From: Gordionus sp. m RMFG-2023
Lineage: Eukaryota > Nematomorpha > Gordioida > Chordodea > Parachordodidae
Length of the DNA: 64,000 nucleotides
Assembly: GCF_954871325.1 (NCBI RefSeq)
Contig: NC_088778.1
Span: forward strand, 12,099,882-12,163,881
Reading direction: 5' to 3'
The translations under genes and the position numbers were made by a program. The notes beneath the pieces were generated by a model. It was not told where the DNA came from and did no database searches. It saw only the letters and a list, made by a program, of their open reading frames with translations. Position 1 is the stretch's first letter. Every line of letters starts with the position of its first letter. Shown piece after piece: positions 13,332 through 23,956 of this stretch.

Positions 13332-14293
13332 TTAAAATCCTTTATTGGCCAAAAATTGTTTAATTTCTTCTGTCCATACACCTTTGATATTTATACTCTG
13401 GGAATATTCATTGATTTGAGTTGGTGGTATAAAATCTTTGTCAGTGATATATTCAGAAAGATGTTTAATGAGGTCTGTTTCAAAGTCCTGTAAAAAGTAA
13501 TTTAATTTGCTATTTTTTTTATGATAATACCCATATATTTCCCATAATATTCTTGATTTTTGTCACTTTTTGAGAGCCATTGTATTTTAAATAAAAATAA
13601 ACAGGGAGGAGGTGATTTTTTGTTCGTGATACAAAGTATGATAAATTTGGACAATGAGCTTAGTTATAAAATATTTGATTATATTAAAATATAAATATAG
13701 GTATTATTGGTAAAAAAAATTATCATATTTTATTATTTTAATATCTTGAAATCTTATTGTATAAAATACCTTTATATACATTAGGTTTGGGGATAATTCT
13801 AATTTATATATAATATAACTTGGAGGGGGAATCCAGCCCGATGGCCTAGGTCTTCTATCATCTAAATCAGTTGGTTCATGAACAGTTTTAGGTTGACAAA
13901 CCTCCATAATATTTTCTATATACTATTATTAAATAAAAAAGAATATATTATTTATCAGATTAAATAATTTAATTTTCAATTTTTAATAAGGTTTGCTGAT
14001 TATAAAATTTATAACATAATTATTAAAGTTACTCTAAACTCGTCTCTCGACTCTTCAAAATCTGTTAAGTTTTCTAAAAGATCTAGTTGAGGATTTCCCG
14101 GATTATCTGGGTTTTTCCAAGTAGGTTTGTCAAATGTTCTATAAAAATGATTATCAGCACAAAATGATAAAAATTTAAAATGTATTCCATCAGAACAAAT
14201 CTTTGATAAAATAACATGGTTATAAAATAATATTTTATTCAGCATAATAAATACCTGAAAAAATTTACATCTTTGTATGTACGATTTTAACAT
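13332..14293 (-). CDS. MRPL49: mitochondrial large ribosomal subunit protein mL49 (five exons)
   Basis: A structural protein of the mitochondrial large ribosomal subunit. Exons on the minus strand: 14293-14255, 14200-14033, 13922-13820, 13658-13531, 13487-13332, giving 197 residues in frame through introns of 54, 110, 161 and 43 bases, all GT...AG. The family signature is spread over the exons: SRDEFRYIENI, RPRPSGWIPP, SYFVSRTKNHLLPVY, KVTKIKNIMGNIW and finally INIKGVWTEEIKQFLANKGF. These align residue for residue with the animal family's SVDEYxFVE, TPSGW, YFVxRTKNHxLPVY, GDIW and IKGxxxxExKxWLxxKGF segments. Animal homologues are around 165 residues; the extra length here is in the N-terminus, where exon 1 (MLKSYIQRCKFFQ) looks like a basic mitochondrial presequence. 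An AATAAA overlaps the stop codon. The transposon nest starts within about 110 bases of the start codon. The exon 1 to exon 2 junction is the least certain, because the frame also reads through it. Confidence 0.9.
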
Positions 14294-14403
14294 TTTCTTA
14301 CCATATGTTTGGATTGATTACCGCTGGTTTGGGTGCGCTCTATATACTCTAAAAAGGCAAATAAGCTAAAATGGCTGTCAAAATGGCCCCTATAAGTTTG
14401 AAA

Positions 14404-14506
14404 CAATGACATTAATACTATAGACAGCCGATCGTAATGCTAAAATCAAATTTGAAGTGGCAAAAATTGAAGTGACTGGTAGCCATTTTGTGTTTGTATC
14501 TTTTAC
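14404..14506 (+). repeat. left arm (outer part) of a THAP-transposon inverted duplication
   Basis: CAATGACATTAATACTATAG starts a segment whose reverse complement lies at the outer end of the right arm (about 24568-24672). The arm is cut at 14506 by the LTR element and resumes at 22878. In one frame both arms encode a similar peptide, AKIEVTGSHFVFVSF here against AKIEVTGGHFMFVSF on the right, so the arms carry transposon exon sequence and not only terminal repeats. Confidence 0.75.
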
Positions 14507-14893
14507 TGTTATATATTTCGTTTTTTTTAGTAACAGAAGTTATTTAATAATAGTTGAGTCATTGTTAATAAATATTATTTTTTATAGGATTACTAATGAA
14601 TTATATTTTTTTTTATCGATTCTTTGTTATAAGGAGTAATATTATATTTTTCTAATTATTAATAAATATATATTTATTTTAACAATTTTAAAAAATTATA
14701 TAAACCCAAAAAGGGGAAAAAATTATCATCATTATTATTTTTTTTTACAAATAATTTTTATTCTAAAATTATAATCTGTTTTTAACGTCTTATATTTTTA
14801 TTTATAAACTATACGAAATATTCTAATAAAGGAAGTATAAAACTGCCTATATATATATATAAGAAAGCAATACATTAATATAGTTAAATAATA
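14507..14893 (+). repeat. 5' LTR
   Basis: 387 bases starting TGTTATATATTTCG and ending AGTTAAATAATA. Near-identical to 22493-22877. The sequence just inside begins ATGGTTACCGTGACC; a primer binding site probably starts there, but I cannot match it to a tRNA with confidence. Confidence 0.9.
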
Positions 14894-15002
14894 ATGGTTA
14901 CCGTGACCAGAGCGAACTGATTGCTAGAACCTGGTCGTTAGGGACACTAAAAAAAAAGGGGGGAAACTGTAAAAAAAAAAGAAATAAAAAAAAATCTGTG
15001 TG

Positions 15003-15245
15003 GATTAGTGATATATAAAAAAAAAGAAAAAGCTTAGTGGTCTTTGTGGCTTAATTATCTTTGTGGCTTAGTGATCTTTGTGTCTTAGTAGTCTTTGTCT
15101 TTGTGGCTTAATTATCTTTGTGGCTTAGTGATCTTTGTGGCTTAGTGGTCTTGGTGGCTTAGTAATCTTTGTGGCTTAGTGGTCTTTGTGGATTAGTGGT
15201 ATAAAAAAAGGGGGCTCAGTGATATATAAAAGAATCTTTGTGGCA
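15003..15245 (+). repeat. leader minisatellite of the LTR element
   Basis: About a dozen imperfect copies of a 16-18 base unit CTTTGTGGCTTAGTGAT, variably spaced, between the 5' LTR and the first coding stretch. No coding role is seen. Confidence 0.75.
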
Positions 15246-15486
15246 TAGTGATATATATATATATATATAAAAAACTTAGTATTTGTGGCGAATTAACGCT
15301 AGAAATTTATTTATTCAGTATATATATGTATATGTGTTTTATAGGAATTTTTACGGTCCTAATTATTTCATACCTCCTAACTTTACAAATAATTAAAATA
15401 TTTATTTTAAAGGTTATTGTTAATTTCTTATAGGAAACATAAAAAGTTTAAAATTCATGAAATATTGGGAAATTTAATATAACATT

Positions 15487-16086
15487 TTGGGAGCGTTAAT
15501 AATTTTTGTGATTTGGGTAGGTAGCTTATTATTTAAAAGAAGGATTAAGAGAAATAGAAATGTAAGGATTAAGGGTCAGACATTGACCATTGAGGGCCAT
15601 AATGGAGAAGAAGATGTGATGGGTAAGGTAACCTGGTTACCTGTACAAGAATTGATCAAAGGATGGACCGATAGTAATATGGGAGAGTTAAATAGAAATG
15701 AGAGAATTAATAACACGGAAAGAAGGGACAATTATAGTAGACCTAGGTATGACAATCAGTTGGAAGAGTAGTATAGATGGCCAAGAGAAAATTCACAGGG
15801 AAGGCGAATGGAAATGAGAACAAGTTTTAATTTCCGAGGAAGAGAAAAATTGAGTTGTTATAAATGTGGAAAACCAGGTCATATGGTAAGAGATTGTCAA
15901 GAAACCAAATGTTTTGGGTGTGGGAAATATGGACATATAGCCCCGTATTGTCCGGGAAAACGTGATAAATTACGATTTGCAGGTTGCAGACGATTTGGTC
16001 ACAATAGAGAAGAATGCAATGTTAGTAATATCAATACTCGAGGCGATTTCCGCAGAGAGACATGGAGTAGATTGTGCCAAATGTGA
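15487..16086 (+). pseudogene. Gag C-terminal / nucleocapsid region of the LTR fossil
   Basis: Two retroviral-type zinc knuckles CX2CX4HX4C are visible, CYKCGKPGHMVRDC and CFGCGKYGHIAPYC, in an Arg/Asn-rich context, with a third knuckle-like segment behind them. They would bind the element's RNA. A recognisable capsid domain is not evident upstream. Part of a broken element. Confidence 0.8.
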
Positions 16087-16258
16087 GGATTATTGAAAAT
16101 AGGGAAGAAAAGGAGATAGGAATACAAGATTTTACGGAAAATAAAGATCCGAATATTATTTGCTTCGGTGCAGAAAAGAGGGACATGTGGCAAGAGAGTG
16201 TTAGTACTTGTGACTATATGATATTGAAAAACGAACCTTAGAAGTTGGGAGGCGGCGG

Positions 16259-16693
16259 TTGGAAAAAATTGGCAACTTTAGTAGTAAAGGGAAGATGAAA
16301 AAAATGAAATGCATAAACATGATGCAAGAAGAGATAGTACATGATCCATGTCCTAGGGTGTGGATAAATTTAAATGGAAATATGGCATCCATGTTGTTTG
16401 ATACAGGAGCAGCCATCTCTGTAATGAGTTATGAAAAATATAGAAGTATTTGGGCGGAGGAAATGATTAAAAGTGAAGACATCAAGATCCGGCAGTTGGA
16501 CGGATCAGAGGTGGCTGTAATGGGAAGGGTGGAATTAGAAGTAATGTTGGAGAATAGAAGGGAGATATTGGATCTGTGGATAATTAAGCGAAGGGTAGAA
16601 GCTGTATTGGGATGGGATTGGATTACTCGAATGGGACCAGATTGTGGGTTTTGGGGTGTGTTCGCATGGTGGGTACATTTTTACCAATTATGA
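16259..16693 (+). pseudogene. aspartic protease region of the LTR fossil
   Basis: LFDTGAAISVMS is the active-site loop of a retropepsin, followed by the expected VLGWDW segment about 80 residues on. It would process the element's polyprotein. Part of a broken element. Confidence 0.75.
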
Positions 16694-16799
16694 GAGAAGA
16701 GGAGAAAAGATTTGAATTATTGGTATGGAGAGAAATTGCCAGGAATTGAGATCTTTTTGGGGGAAGTAAGGGGGAGAGAAGAAGGTGGAGGTCGGAGGA

Positions 16800-17010
16800 A
16801 GTAGGGGAAAATTTTAGGGGAGAAATCAGGGGGAATTGTAAGGGAGAAATCGGGGGGAATTCTATGAGAGAAATCGGGGGAAATTTTAGGAGAGAAATTG
16901 GGAGAAATTCTGTGAGAGAAATCGGGGGAAATTTTAGGGGAGAAATAAAGGGAAATTTGAGGAGAGAAATCGGGGGAAATTCTATGAGAGAAATAGGGGG
17001 AAATATGAAG
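16800..17010 (+). repeat. coding-type minisatellite between protease and RT
   Basis: About seven to eight copies of a 27-30 base unit containing GAGAGAAATCGGGGGAAATT. In one frame it reads as repeats of REIGGNF/REIGGNS, a basic, glycine-rich linker. The opposite strand is also open across it, which explains long shadow frames there. Confidence 0.75.
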
Positions 17011-17396
17011 ATGTACGTAAAGAGAAATTTTAGAAGAAAAAATATGGGAATTTTTAAGGATTGTCGTGACTTTAGGAGGAAGACAAAACTGAGGAGAGGG
17101 AAAAAATTCCTGATCAAAAAGAGTTGGAGTTGAAGTCAGATAAAATTCTAAATAATGGAACAGGGCTGCCAAAAGAATGGGCCAGAAAAGGTTACATAAA
17201 GAAAGAAAAAACAAAAGGAATATATAATCCGATAGTAGATATGAAGGGGGAAGAGACCAACCGACAAGAAGAGGAGGGATTTCAAAGCAGGGAGATAGAA
17301 GTCGGAATAATCAAGGTACAAGAGGGAGTGCGAAGATTGGTGGATGATTATAATGAAATCTTTGAGGAAAGTTTGGGATGTCTTTGAGATTACGAA

Positions 17397-18785
17397 GTGG
17401 ATATCAAGTTAAAGGAGGGACATGTTCCAAAATTTTGTGCTTTACGACGAATACCGTTCGAATGGCGAAACGAAGTGGATAAGGAATTGGATCGATGGGT
17501 ACAGAAAGGCATTGTATGTCCTGTAGAATATAGTGAATGGGCGACACCGTTAGTGCCAGTGAAGAATACCAATGGAAGGCTCCGTTTATGTGCAGATTTT
17601 AGGGTCACGCTCAATCCGTGGGTAGTGGAGGTCAAATATCCGCTGCCGAGAATTGAAGAAATATTAGCAAATTTGAAGGGTAGTTATTTTTCAAAAGTAG
17701 ATTTTTCCAATGCCTACTTGCAATTACGAGTGAAGCCGGAGATACGAAAGCTATTGACTATCACTACTCCGAAGGGTTTATATGCATTCTGTAGATTACC
17801 ATTTGGACTCAGCGTGTCAGCTCCGATTTTTCAACGGACTATGGCTGCTGTTTTTCAAGGGTTGGAAGGTGTGTTTTATTATATGGATGACGTTTTAGTG
17901 ATGGGAGGAACTCCTGAACAACATGAACAAAGATTAGAAGAGGTATTTAAAAGAATCAGAAATAAAGGATTACGGGCGAGCGCGGAAAAAGTGTGTTAGG
18001 AGTGTCGGAAGTTGTCTATTTGGGACATAGAATCACTAGAAAGGAGGTGAGGCCGGTAGACAAAAACATGACGGGGATTGCGAGTATGCTAAGACCAAAT
18101 AATAAAGTGGAGGTGCAGACTTTTCTGGGAATGGTAAACTATTATCATCGATTTGTAGAGAGTTTTGCACAGATAGCAGCACCTTTATATAAGTTATTAA
18201 AGAAAGGAGAAAATTTGTGTGGCAAGATGAGCAGGAGGATGCTTTTGAAGAGTTGAAAAGTAGAATCGGAAGAGAACCAGTTTTAGTATGTTTTAATAAC
18301 GATTTAGAAGTGATATTAGCTGTAGATGCTTCGAATAGGGGTGTGGGCGGAGCATTGTTGCATTGTATAGACAAGCTGGGAAGACCTATTTTGTTTTTCT
18401 CGAGAATTTTTAGAGCCGCCGAAACAAGGTATTCCGTGATTGAACAAGAGGCTTTGGCAGTTATTTTTGGACTAACCAAGTGTCGAGAATACTTAATTGG
18501 TCACAGATTTGTAATCTATACGGATCACAAACCTTAGTCCATCTTTTCAAGAAAGATAATAAGGAGTTAATGTTGTCTCCTCGGTTACAAAGATGGTTAT
18601 TACTGGTAGGTAGTTTTGATGTGCAAATAAAATATAGGCGGGGAAGGGAAAACTATTTACCTGATATTTTATCTCGATGTGGCGCTGGAAGAGAAGGGGA
18701 AGAAGTAAGATCTGAAGAAGTGGAGGAAAGAAAGGAAAAAGGACTGATTCGAGCGATAGCAGGGATATCTAGAGTGGTCCCGTGA
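17397..18785 (+). pseudogene. reverse transcriptase and RNase H regions of the LTR fossil
   Basis: RT motifs in order: LRLCADFRVTLNP, FSKVDFSNAYLQL, FCRLPFGLSVSAP and the catalytic box YYMDDVL (most Gypsy elements have YIDD or YLDD). RNase H motifs follow: LAVDASNRGVGGALL, EQEALAVIFGLTKCREYL and YTDHKP. Together these would copy element RNA into DNA. The region is spread over more than one frame as part of a broken element. Confidence 0.85.
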
Positions 18786-19895
18786 CGTGGAAAGAGTTAA
18801 AGAAGGTCACTTTGAAAGATCGCGAACTGATGAGAATTAAAAGGAGTGTTATGGGGAAGAGACCTTGGAGAGAGGGAGATAAATATTTCAGAAGCATAGA
18901 AAAAGAGCTGGTTATAGTGGATGAATGCCTGGTGCGAGGAAACAGAGGAGTAGTACCAATGAAATTGAGAGGCGCAGTGTTATCCATGATACATGCGGGA
19001 CATCAAGGTACTTAACGAATGAAACAATGAGGGCGTGAATACGTGTGGTGGCCTGGCATGAATAGGGAAATTGAAAATATTTGCCGAGGTTGTTTGATGT
19101 GCAATACATGGGCCAAAATGCCCCATAAGGACAGGAAGAGTGTTTGGCCAAAGGTGACTCAGCCATGGGAGAGGATACACGTTGATTTTTTTGATTTTGA
19201 AAATAAGATTTATATAATCGTGGTAGATGCTTACTTAAAGTGGGTGGAGTACGAGGAAGTAAGGGGGCTAACGACGCAGGTGGTAGTGAAAACATTAAAA
19301 AATATATGGGCCAGGTTTGGAGTAGCTCGAACGATAGTATCGGACGGAGGTCCGGCTTTCATCAGTGAACAGTTCAAGAGGTTTTGTATAGAAACCGGAG
19401 TAAGACATATTTTGGTGCCGCCATATCATCCCAGTTCAAATGGTCAGGGAAAGAGGATGGTGTCGATTGTTAAGAAATGGTTAAGAAAATCAAAGTATGG
19501 GGGTGGTGGAAATTTGGATAGCGGTGGCATATTACAATAATAGGAGAAAGAGAGAGGAACCGTCTCCAGCTGAGAAATTTTTAGGGCGGCGAACCCGGAT
19601 ATTATTAGACTTATTAAATCCGAAACCACTTCAAAATATGGAGAGGGAGATAGTGGAGAAACCAAAATTTGTCATGGGACAAACCGTGTGGGCAAGAATA
19701 TATGGAGGTACAAGAAGGTGGGAATCTGGGGTGATCGTAGAAAACATGGGACCAATGCATGGGACACAAATTAAGTCGAGTAAAATTTACTGTTTTAAAA
19801 GAAGGAATACAGCATCGGGATCAACTAAAAAGGGGGCTGGAGCCAGGAAGGTTACGATCAGGAGTATGAGGAGGAGTGATGTTATAGGAAATTAA
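18782..19895 (+). pseudogene. integrase region of the LTR fossil
   Basis: A zinc-binding portion (GHQGT, then CRGCLMC), the catalytic core with PWERIHVDFFD and VSDGGPAFISEQF, and a C-terminal stretch with a VWARIYGG-type segment as in Gypsy integrase tails. It would insert the cDNA. Broken, like the rest of the polyprotein. Confidence 0.8.
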
Positions 19896-20138
19896 AGGAA
19901 AGTATACATGTATATGTGCTCATAAAAGGAAATATATATATTAAAGGAGAGTATACCTGCCTATGTACTCATAAGGGGAAATATAGATATATATAATAGG
20001 AAACGTTTTTTTTAAATATATCAAAATTAATATATACAAAATTAATCATAGGAAATTTATATATATTTAACATTGTCAAAATTCTCATTTTAGTAATAAT
20101 ATGTATCTTAAAGTAGCAATGTAATAATGTCTCAGTAA

Positions 20139-21236
20139 TAGTGTTGTAAACGAACTCGTTCAAAATGAACGCGTTCGTGAACGAAGTTCGTTTTTTTGAA
20201 AAAAGGTGATGAACGGCGTTCCTTTTTTTTGACGAACTTTGAACGTGAACGCGTTCCTTTTCTTTGATGAACGCGTTCAATTTTACGTTCGTTCAATTTT
20301 AAAAAAAACTTTTTATTTTTATTTATTTGAAAAATTAATATTAATCCGCATTTTTTAACAAAAAAGTCTTATATTTTTATTTATTAATATTTAATCCAAT
20401 TTTTTAACAAAAAAGTCTTATATTTTTTAATCAGCTGTTTTTACTTTTTCCTCTTTCATATTGCAATTAACGTACCATAGTGCTACTGCTAGAGAAGATA
20501 AGATTAAAGTTTATTAATTTGAATATTTTATATTTTAATTTAATAGATTAGCATTTGCATGGATATAAATATTTCATCATCAGATTCTGAAAATCAAAAT
20601 TCAATATTAGATGAATTAGAATTACCATGGCCCAAATATCAAAAATATTTCACTGTTTTAAAATCAATTCCGAGATATCCTTTTTTTTGACGAGGAAGAA
20701 GAGGGCAGATTGGAGGATGATAACATAGCTCAATTTTTTGAAACAATGGATAAAACATTAAATGTTTTTAATAAATTCCCCCTTTTAAAAGAATTATTTA
20801 TCAAGTATAACACCGCAATCCTTTCATCTGCCCCTGTTGAGCGAGTTTTTAGTATAGCTAACGCTGTATTAACTGACAAGCGTTCATGCCTATCAGATGA
20901 AAATTTTGAAAAGCAATTATTATTAAAAATTAATAAGAAAATTTTTTTATAAATTTATTTTTTTATCGTTCTATTATATTGTATTTATAATTATATTATC
21001 AAAATAAAACTATTATTTTTTATCATGGCTAATATATTGTGTTGAAAAATATTAGGCATTTATTTATATCAAATTAAATTTAAAAAAAAATTTATCATAA
21101 AATTTTGAACGTATGAACGCGTTCATGAACTTGAACGCGTTCCTTTTTTTGAATTTGAACGTGAACGCGTTCGATTTTTGTCAATGAACGTTGAACGCGA
21201 ACGCGTTCGATTTTTTTAAAAATGTTTACAGCACTA
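20139..21236 (+). mobile_element. 1.1 kb hAT element nested in the LTR element
   Basis: Ends are TAGTGTTGTAAAC and, inverted, TAGTGCTGTAAAC, flanked by a perfect 8-base duplication CTCAGTAA (20131-20138, 21237-21244). Both subterminal regions are packed with GAACGCGTTC-like palindromes, presumably transposase binding sites. It carries only the C-terminal part of a transposase, so it is a deletion derivative. A decayed relative lies at 43671-43900. Confidence 0.9.
20710..20952 (+). pseudogene. hAT dimerisation domain (hATC)
   Basis: The 80-residue frame contains KYNTAILSSAPVERVFSIAN and then LTDKRSCLSDENFEKQLLLK, the hATC hallmark (S.P.ERxFS, then RxxLxxxxxExxLxLK). The catalytic core is absent. 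The same sequence type occurs on the minus strand at 38770-38900, where SPERLFSIAKAMLSTKRSFL can be read. Confidence 0.8.
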
Positions 21237-21859
21237 CTCAGTAATATGATGCATAAAAATACGAGTGATAAAATTTTTCTATTTCTCTCGCTTATTTTTT
21301 TTTGAAAAGAAATATTAGCGTTATTGGCTTATTAACCATCATAAATCAAAAAAAAAAAAAGAAGAGCTTATGATAAAAAATAAAATAATTAATACTATGT
21401 GGTGGTGCCCAAATATTAGTGCGTGTTAAATTATCAAATAAATTGGACATAAGGCGAGGCCCATATATAAAACGGGGAAGAAGACAAAAAAAATAAATAA
21501 TAATAAATAAAGAAAGAAAGAAACAACAGGCAATTTGTTTGGGAAATAAAATTGAAAATATTGTGAATAAAAAGTTGGAGTTGCGTGACTTTTATGATTT
21601 TAGAAATGTGATGAATCTAGCTAGCTATAAATTAAGAATTTGGAGGGAATTATAACTTTTGGGAGAGAAAAAGAAAAGGGGGTTGACAGTTTGGCAAAAA
21701 AAAATAAAAAATAAATATTATGTAATAATTCTGTCAAGGAACTACGAGAGTAAAAGAAAGTTATAAGATTTTGTTTTTTGAAAAGAAATAATTTTTTTTG
21801 TACCCTCTTTCTTACGATAAAAGAAGATCCTATATATTCGAAGAGAAATAAGATTTAAA

Positions 21860-22393
21860 ATGAGTGGAGTTCATCAGTGTTTATATTGGGAAGAATTGAC
21901 AATTCGTGTCAGTATCTATCAAGGAAGAGTGGACGAGGAAGGCCGAAGATTGCCCCCCTCAAGGCAGGAATCGATAGAACCCAGATCTACCAGGAATGAA
22001 ATAATGGATAGAGGAAGGACCCTGAATCATCAAAATGTGAGCCCGGAATTGCCAGAGCCCAGGATGCCTAGGCGAAGACCCATTAGGCGGGCGAAAACGT
22101 GCTACTTATGTGGGAGCACGGGACATTTACGTGACCGATGCCCCCTAGGGCCGACGCATAATCAGACTGGATACAATCGAAGGGAAATGCCCGGGACTTC
22201 ACGACGAAGTCGCAGTCGTGGTTCGATTCAGGGGGATATAGTGCCGATACGGAGGGTGTTATCACCCGAGGGGAAAGAGACGCAGTCGAATGGGAAGAAA
22301 GAGCAAGGGACCCGTACACCGGTTGCGGTAGTTCATCCCTTCCAGGAACCAGTAATGGGTCCGAATGCGGGAGAGGAGAGTGTCGACAGTTAG
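21860..22393 (+). CDS. extra zinc-knuckle frame at the 3' end of the LTR element
   Basis: A 177-codon open frame lying between integrase and the 3' LTR. It is Arg/Pro/Ser-rich and has one CX2CX4HX4C knuckle (CYLCGSTGHLRDRC) near residue 81. It is noticeably GC-richer than the surrounding sequence. Typical Gypsy elements have either nothing or an env-like gene here; this frame shows no signal peptide or membrane segment. It could be a second nucleic-acid-binding protein of the element or a displaced Gag portion. The function is unknown. Confidence 0.6.
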   Translation: MSGVHQCLYWEELTIRVSIYQGRVDEEGRRLPPSRQESIEPRSTRNEIMDRGRTLNHQNVSPELPEPRMPRRRPIRRAKTCYLCGSTGHLRDRCPLGPTHNQTGYNRREMPGTSRRSRSRGSIQGDIVPIRRVLSPEGKETQSNGKKEQGTRTPVAVVHPFQEPVMGPNAGEESVDS

Positions 22394-22492
22394 CCCCTGG
22401 TGGATTTATCGGCCATAGAATGGGAAGATCTATTAGGATTGGATGCCTTATAAGATTAAGGGGGATACTTTTGATTTTAAATAATGGGGGCG

Positions 22493-22877
22493 TGTTATAT
22501 ATTTCGTTTTTTTTAGTAACAGAAGTTATTATAATAATAGTTGAGTCATTGTTAATAAATATTATTTTTTATAGGATTACTAATGAATTATATTTTTTTT
22601 ATCGATTCATTGTTATAAGGAGTATTATTATATTTTTCTAATTATTAATAAATATATATTTATTTTAACAATTTAAAAAAATTATATAAACCCAAAAAGG
22701 GGAAAAAATTATCATCATTATTATTTTTTTTTACAAATAATTTTTATTCTAAAATTATAATCGGTTTTTAACGTCTTATATTTTTATTTATAAACTATAC
22801 GAAATATTCTAATAAAGGAAGTATAAAACCGCCTATATATATATAAGAAAGCAATACATTAATATAGTTAAATAATA
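22493..22877 (+). repeat. 3' LTR
   Basis: 385 bases, near-identical to 14507-14893. It is preceded by a purine-rich run (ATAATGGGGG), a likely polypurine tract, and followed by the TTTAC duplication. Confidence 0.9.
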
Positions 22878-23035
22878 TTTACGAAAGAAGCATATGATAA
22901 TTTCATAAATTTCAGGTATATTTTTATTATGTTTATATTTATAATATATATATATATATTCTAATTAAACACCAATTTATTATTTACCTTATATATTATA
23001 GTATATATGAATCAAATAAAGGTCACTACTGAATA
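22878..23035 (+). repeat. left arm (inner part) of the inverted duplication
   Basis: The continuation of the 14404-14506 arm after the LTR insertion. GAATCAAATAAAGGTCACTA near its inner edge is the reverse complement of bases at about 24436-24456. The match stops right after ACTGAATAT, where the two sides diverge. Confidence 0.8.
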
Positions 23036-23146
23036 TTTTACTTGAAATATTTCTGCTCTTTATTAACATTTGCAATTTATTATTTAATAATGAATATCTT
23101 TTATAAGAATTCAATTTAATATTTTTTAATTACTAAAAGATTTAAA

Positions 23147-23447
23147 ATGGTAGTATATTGCTGAGGAAGCAAAATTTCCTTTCATAAGTATGATATCTCA
23201 AATTAATTATTCTATTTTAAAAATTATTTATGGCAGATTTCCTATGAAAGATAAAATATTATTACAAAAGTGGACCCATGCTGTGAAGAGAGAGAACTTC
23301 AATGTAACAAAATATAGTAAATTATGTTCAAAGCCTTTTACACCAGATTCATTTATTCCATCTGTTACAAATCATGTTCAATTAAGAGAGGGAGCAATAC
23401 CATCAATTTTTAATTTTCCAAAGCATCTTCTAAAAGTAACAAAATAA
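23147..23447 (+). pseudogene. THAP-domain exon pair of a P-element-like transposon
   Basis: Exon 1 (23147-23187) reads MVVYC, an in-frame TGA, then GSKISFHK. A 49-base GT...AG intron (23188-23236) joins it to FPMKDKILLQKWTHAVKREN, then LCSKPFTPDSF and GAIPSIFNFP. This order (KGISFHxFP, W..A..R.NW, LCSxHF, GAxPSIF) is the THAP zinc-dependent DNA-binding domain of P-like transposases. The His of the CxxH pair is Pro here and the N-terminal CxxC is disrupted by the stop, so zinc binding is lost. The intron size matches host introns. Confidence 0.75.
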
Positions 23448-23956
23448 TGAATAATAAATTATAACATGCAGGTTTCCTAGAAGCCAGATTAATTCAAAAA
23501 TACATGAATATTTTTTTTTATAGAAATCAATTCTAGATTTCTTTTGTATTTTTATAATTTATGTCTTATGTCTTTTATGTTTTATTTTTGCTTATAATTA
23601 TGTTATTCCTTAATAAATATAAACTATCCATTTCTAAATATATTTCTTTATTTAAATTTAATTCACTAAAGTATAAAAATCAATAATGTAAATATATATC
23701 ATGAAAAATACAAATAATATATATTATGTTATATTTACATCAAATTAAATAATTGTATTATTATAATTAATATGTATCGCGAAAAGAAAATATTAATCTT
23801 ATAAATCAATAATAAATACAAATAATATATATATGTTATATTTATGTCTAATAAAATTAATTTATTATAACCAATAAAGTCATTAGAAATTTTCAGATAA
23901 TTTGTTCTTCACCTATAAATATTTAAGTTAAATAACATATTTTTATATTACTTGGT

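Larger units (their letters stand above)
14507..22877 (+). mobile_element. Ty3/Gypsy LTR retrotransposon fossil (Mag-like), broken
   Basis: LTRs at both ends, a 5-base target duplication TTTAC (14502-14506 and 22878-22882), and parts in the order zinc-knuckle Gag end, protease, reverse transcriptase, RNase H, integrase, then an extra zinc-knuckle frame. The RT block resembles the Mag/K02A2.6-like Gypsy lineage. The LTRs differ at only about seven places in some 386 bases, so the insertion is fairly recent, yet the Gag-Pol region is broken in roughly half a dozen places. A hAT element has inserted into it (20139-21236). The uninterrupted right-arm counterpart of the insertion site is at about 24570-24590. 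Confidence 0.9.

Noticed and set aside
15248-15433. Hydrophobic 61-codon frame suggesting a small membrane protein
   Set aside because: It arises from AT-rich leader sequence of the LTR element; hydrophobicity is expected from T-rich codons.
16623-17214. Two long minus-strand frames of 164-165 codons rich in Pro, Phe and Ser
   Set aside because: They are the opposite-strand shadow of the REIGGN coding minisatellite; the repeat leaves several frames open.
18036-18479. Minus-strand frame of 147 codons
   Set aside because: It overlaps the plus-strand RNase H region with recognisable motifs, so it is a shadow.
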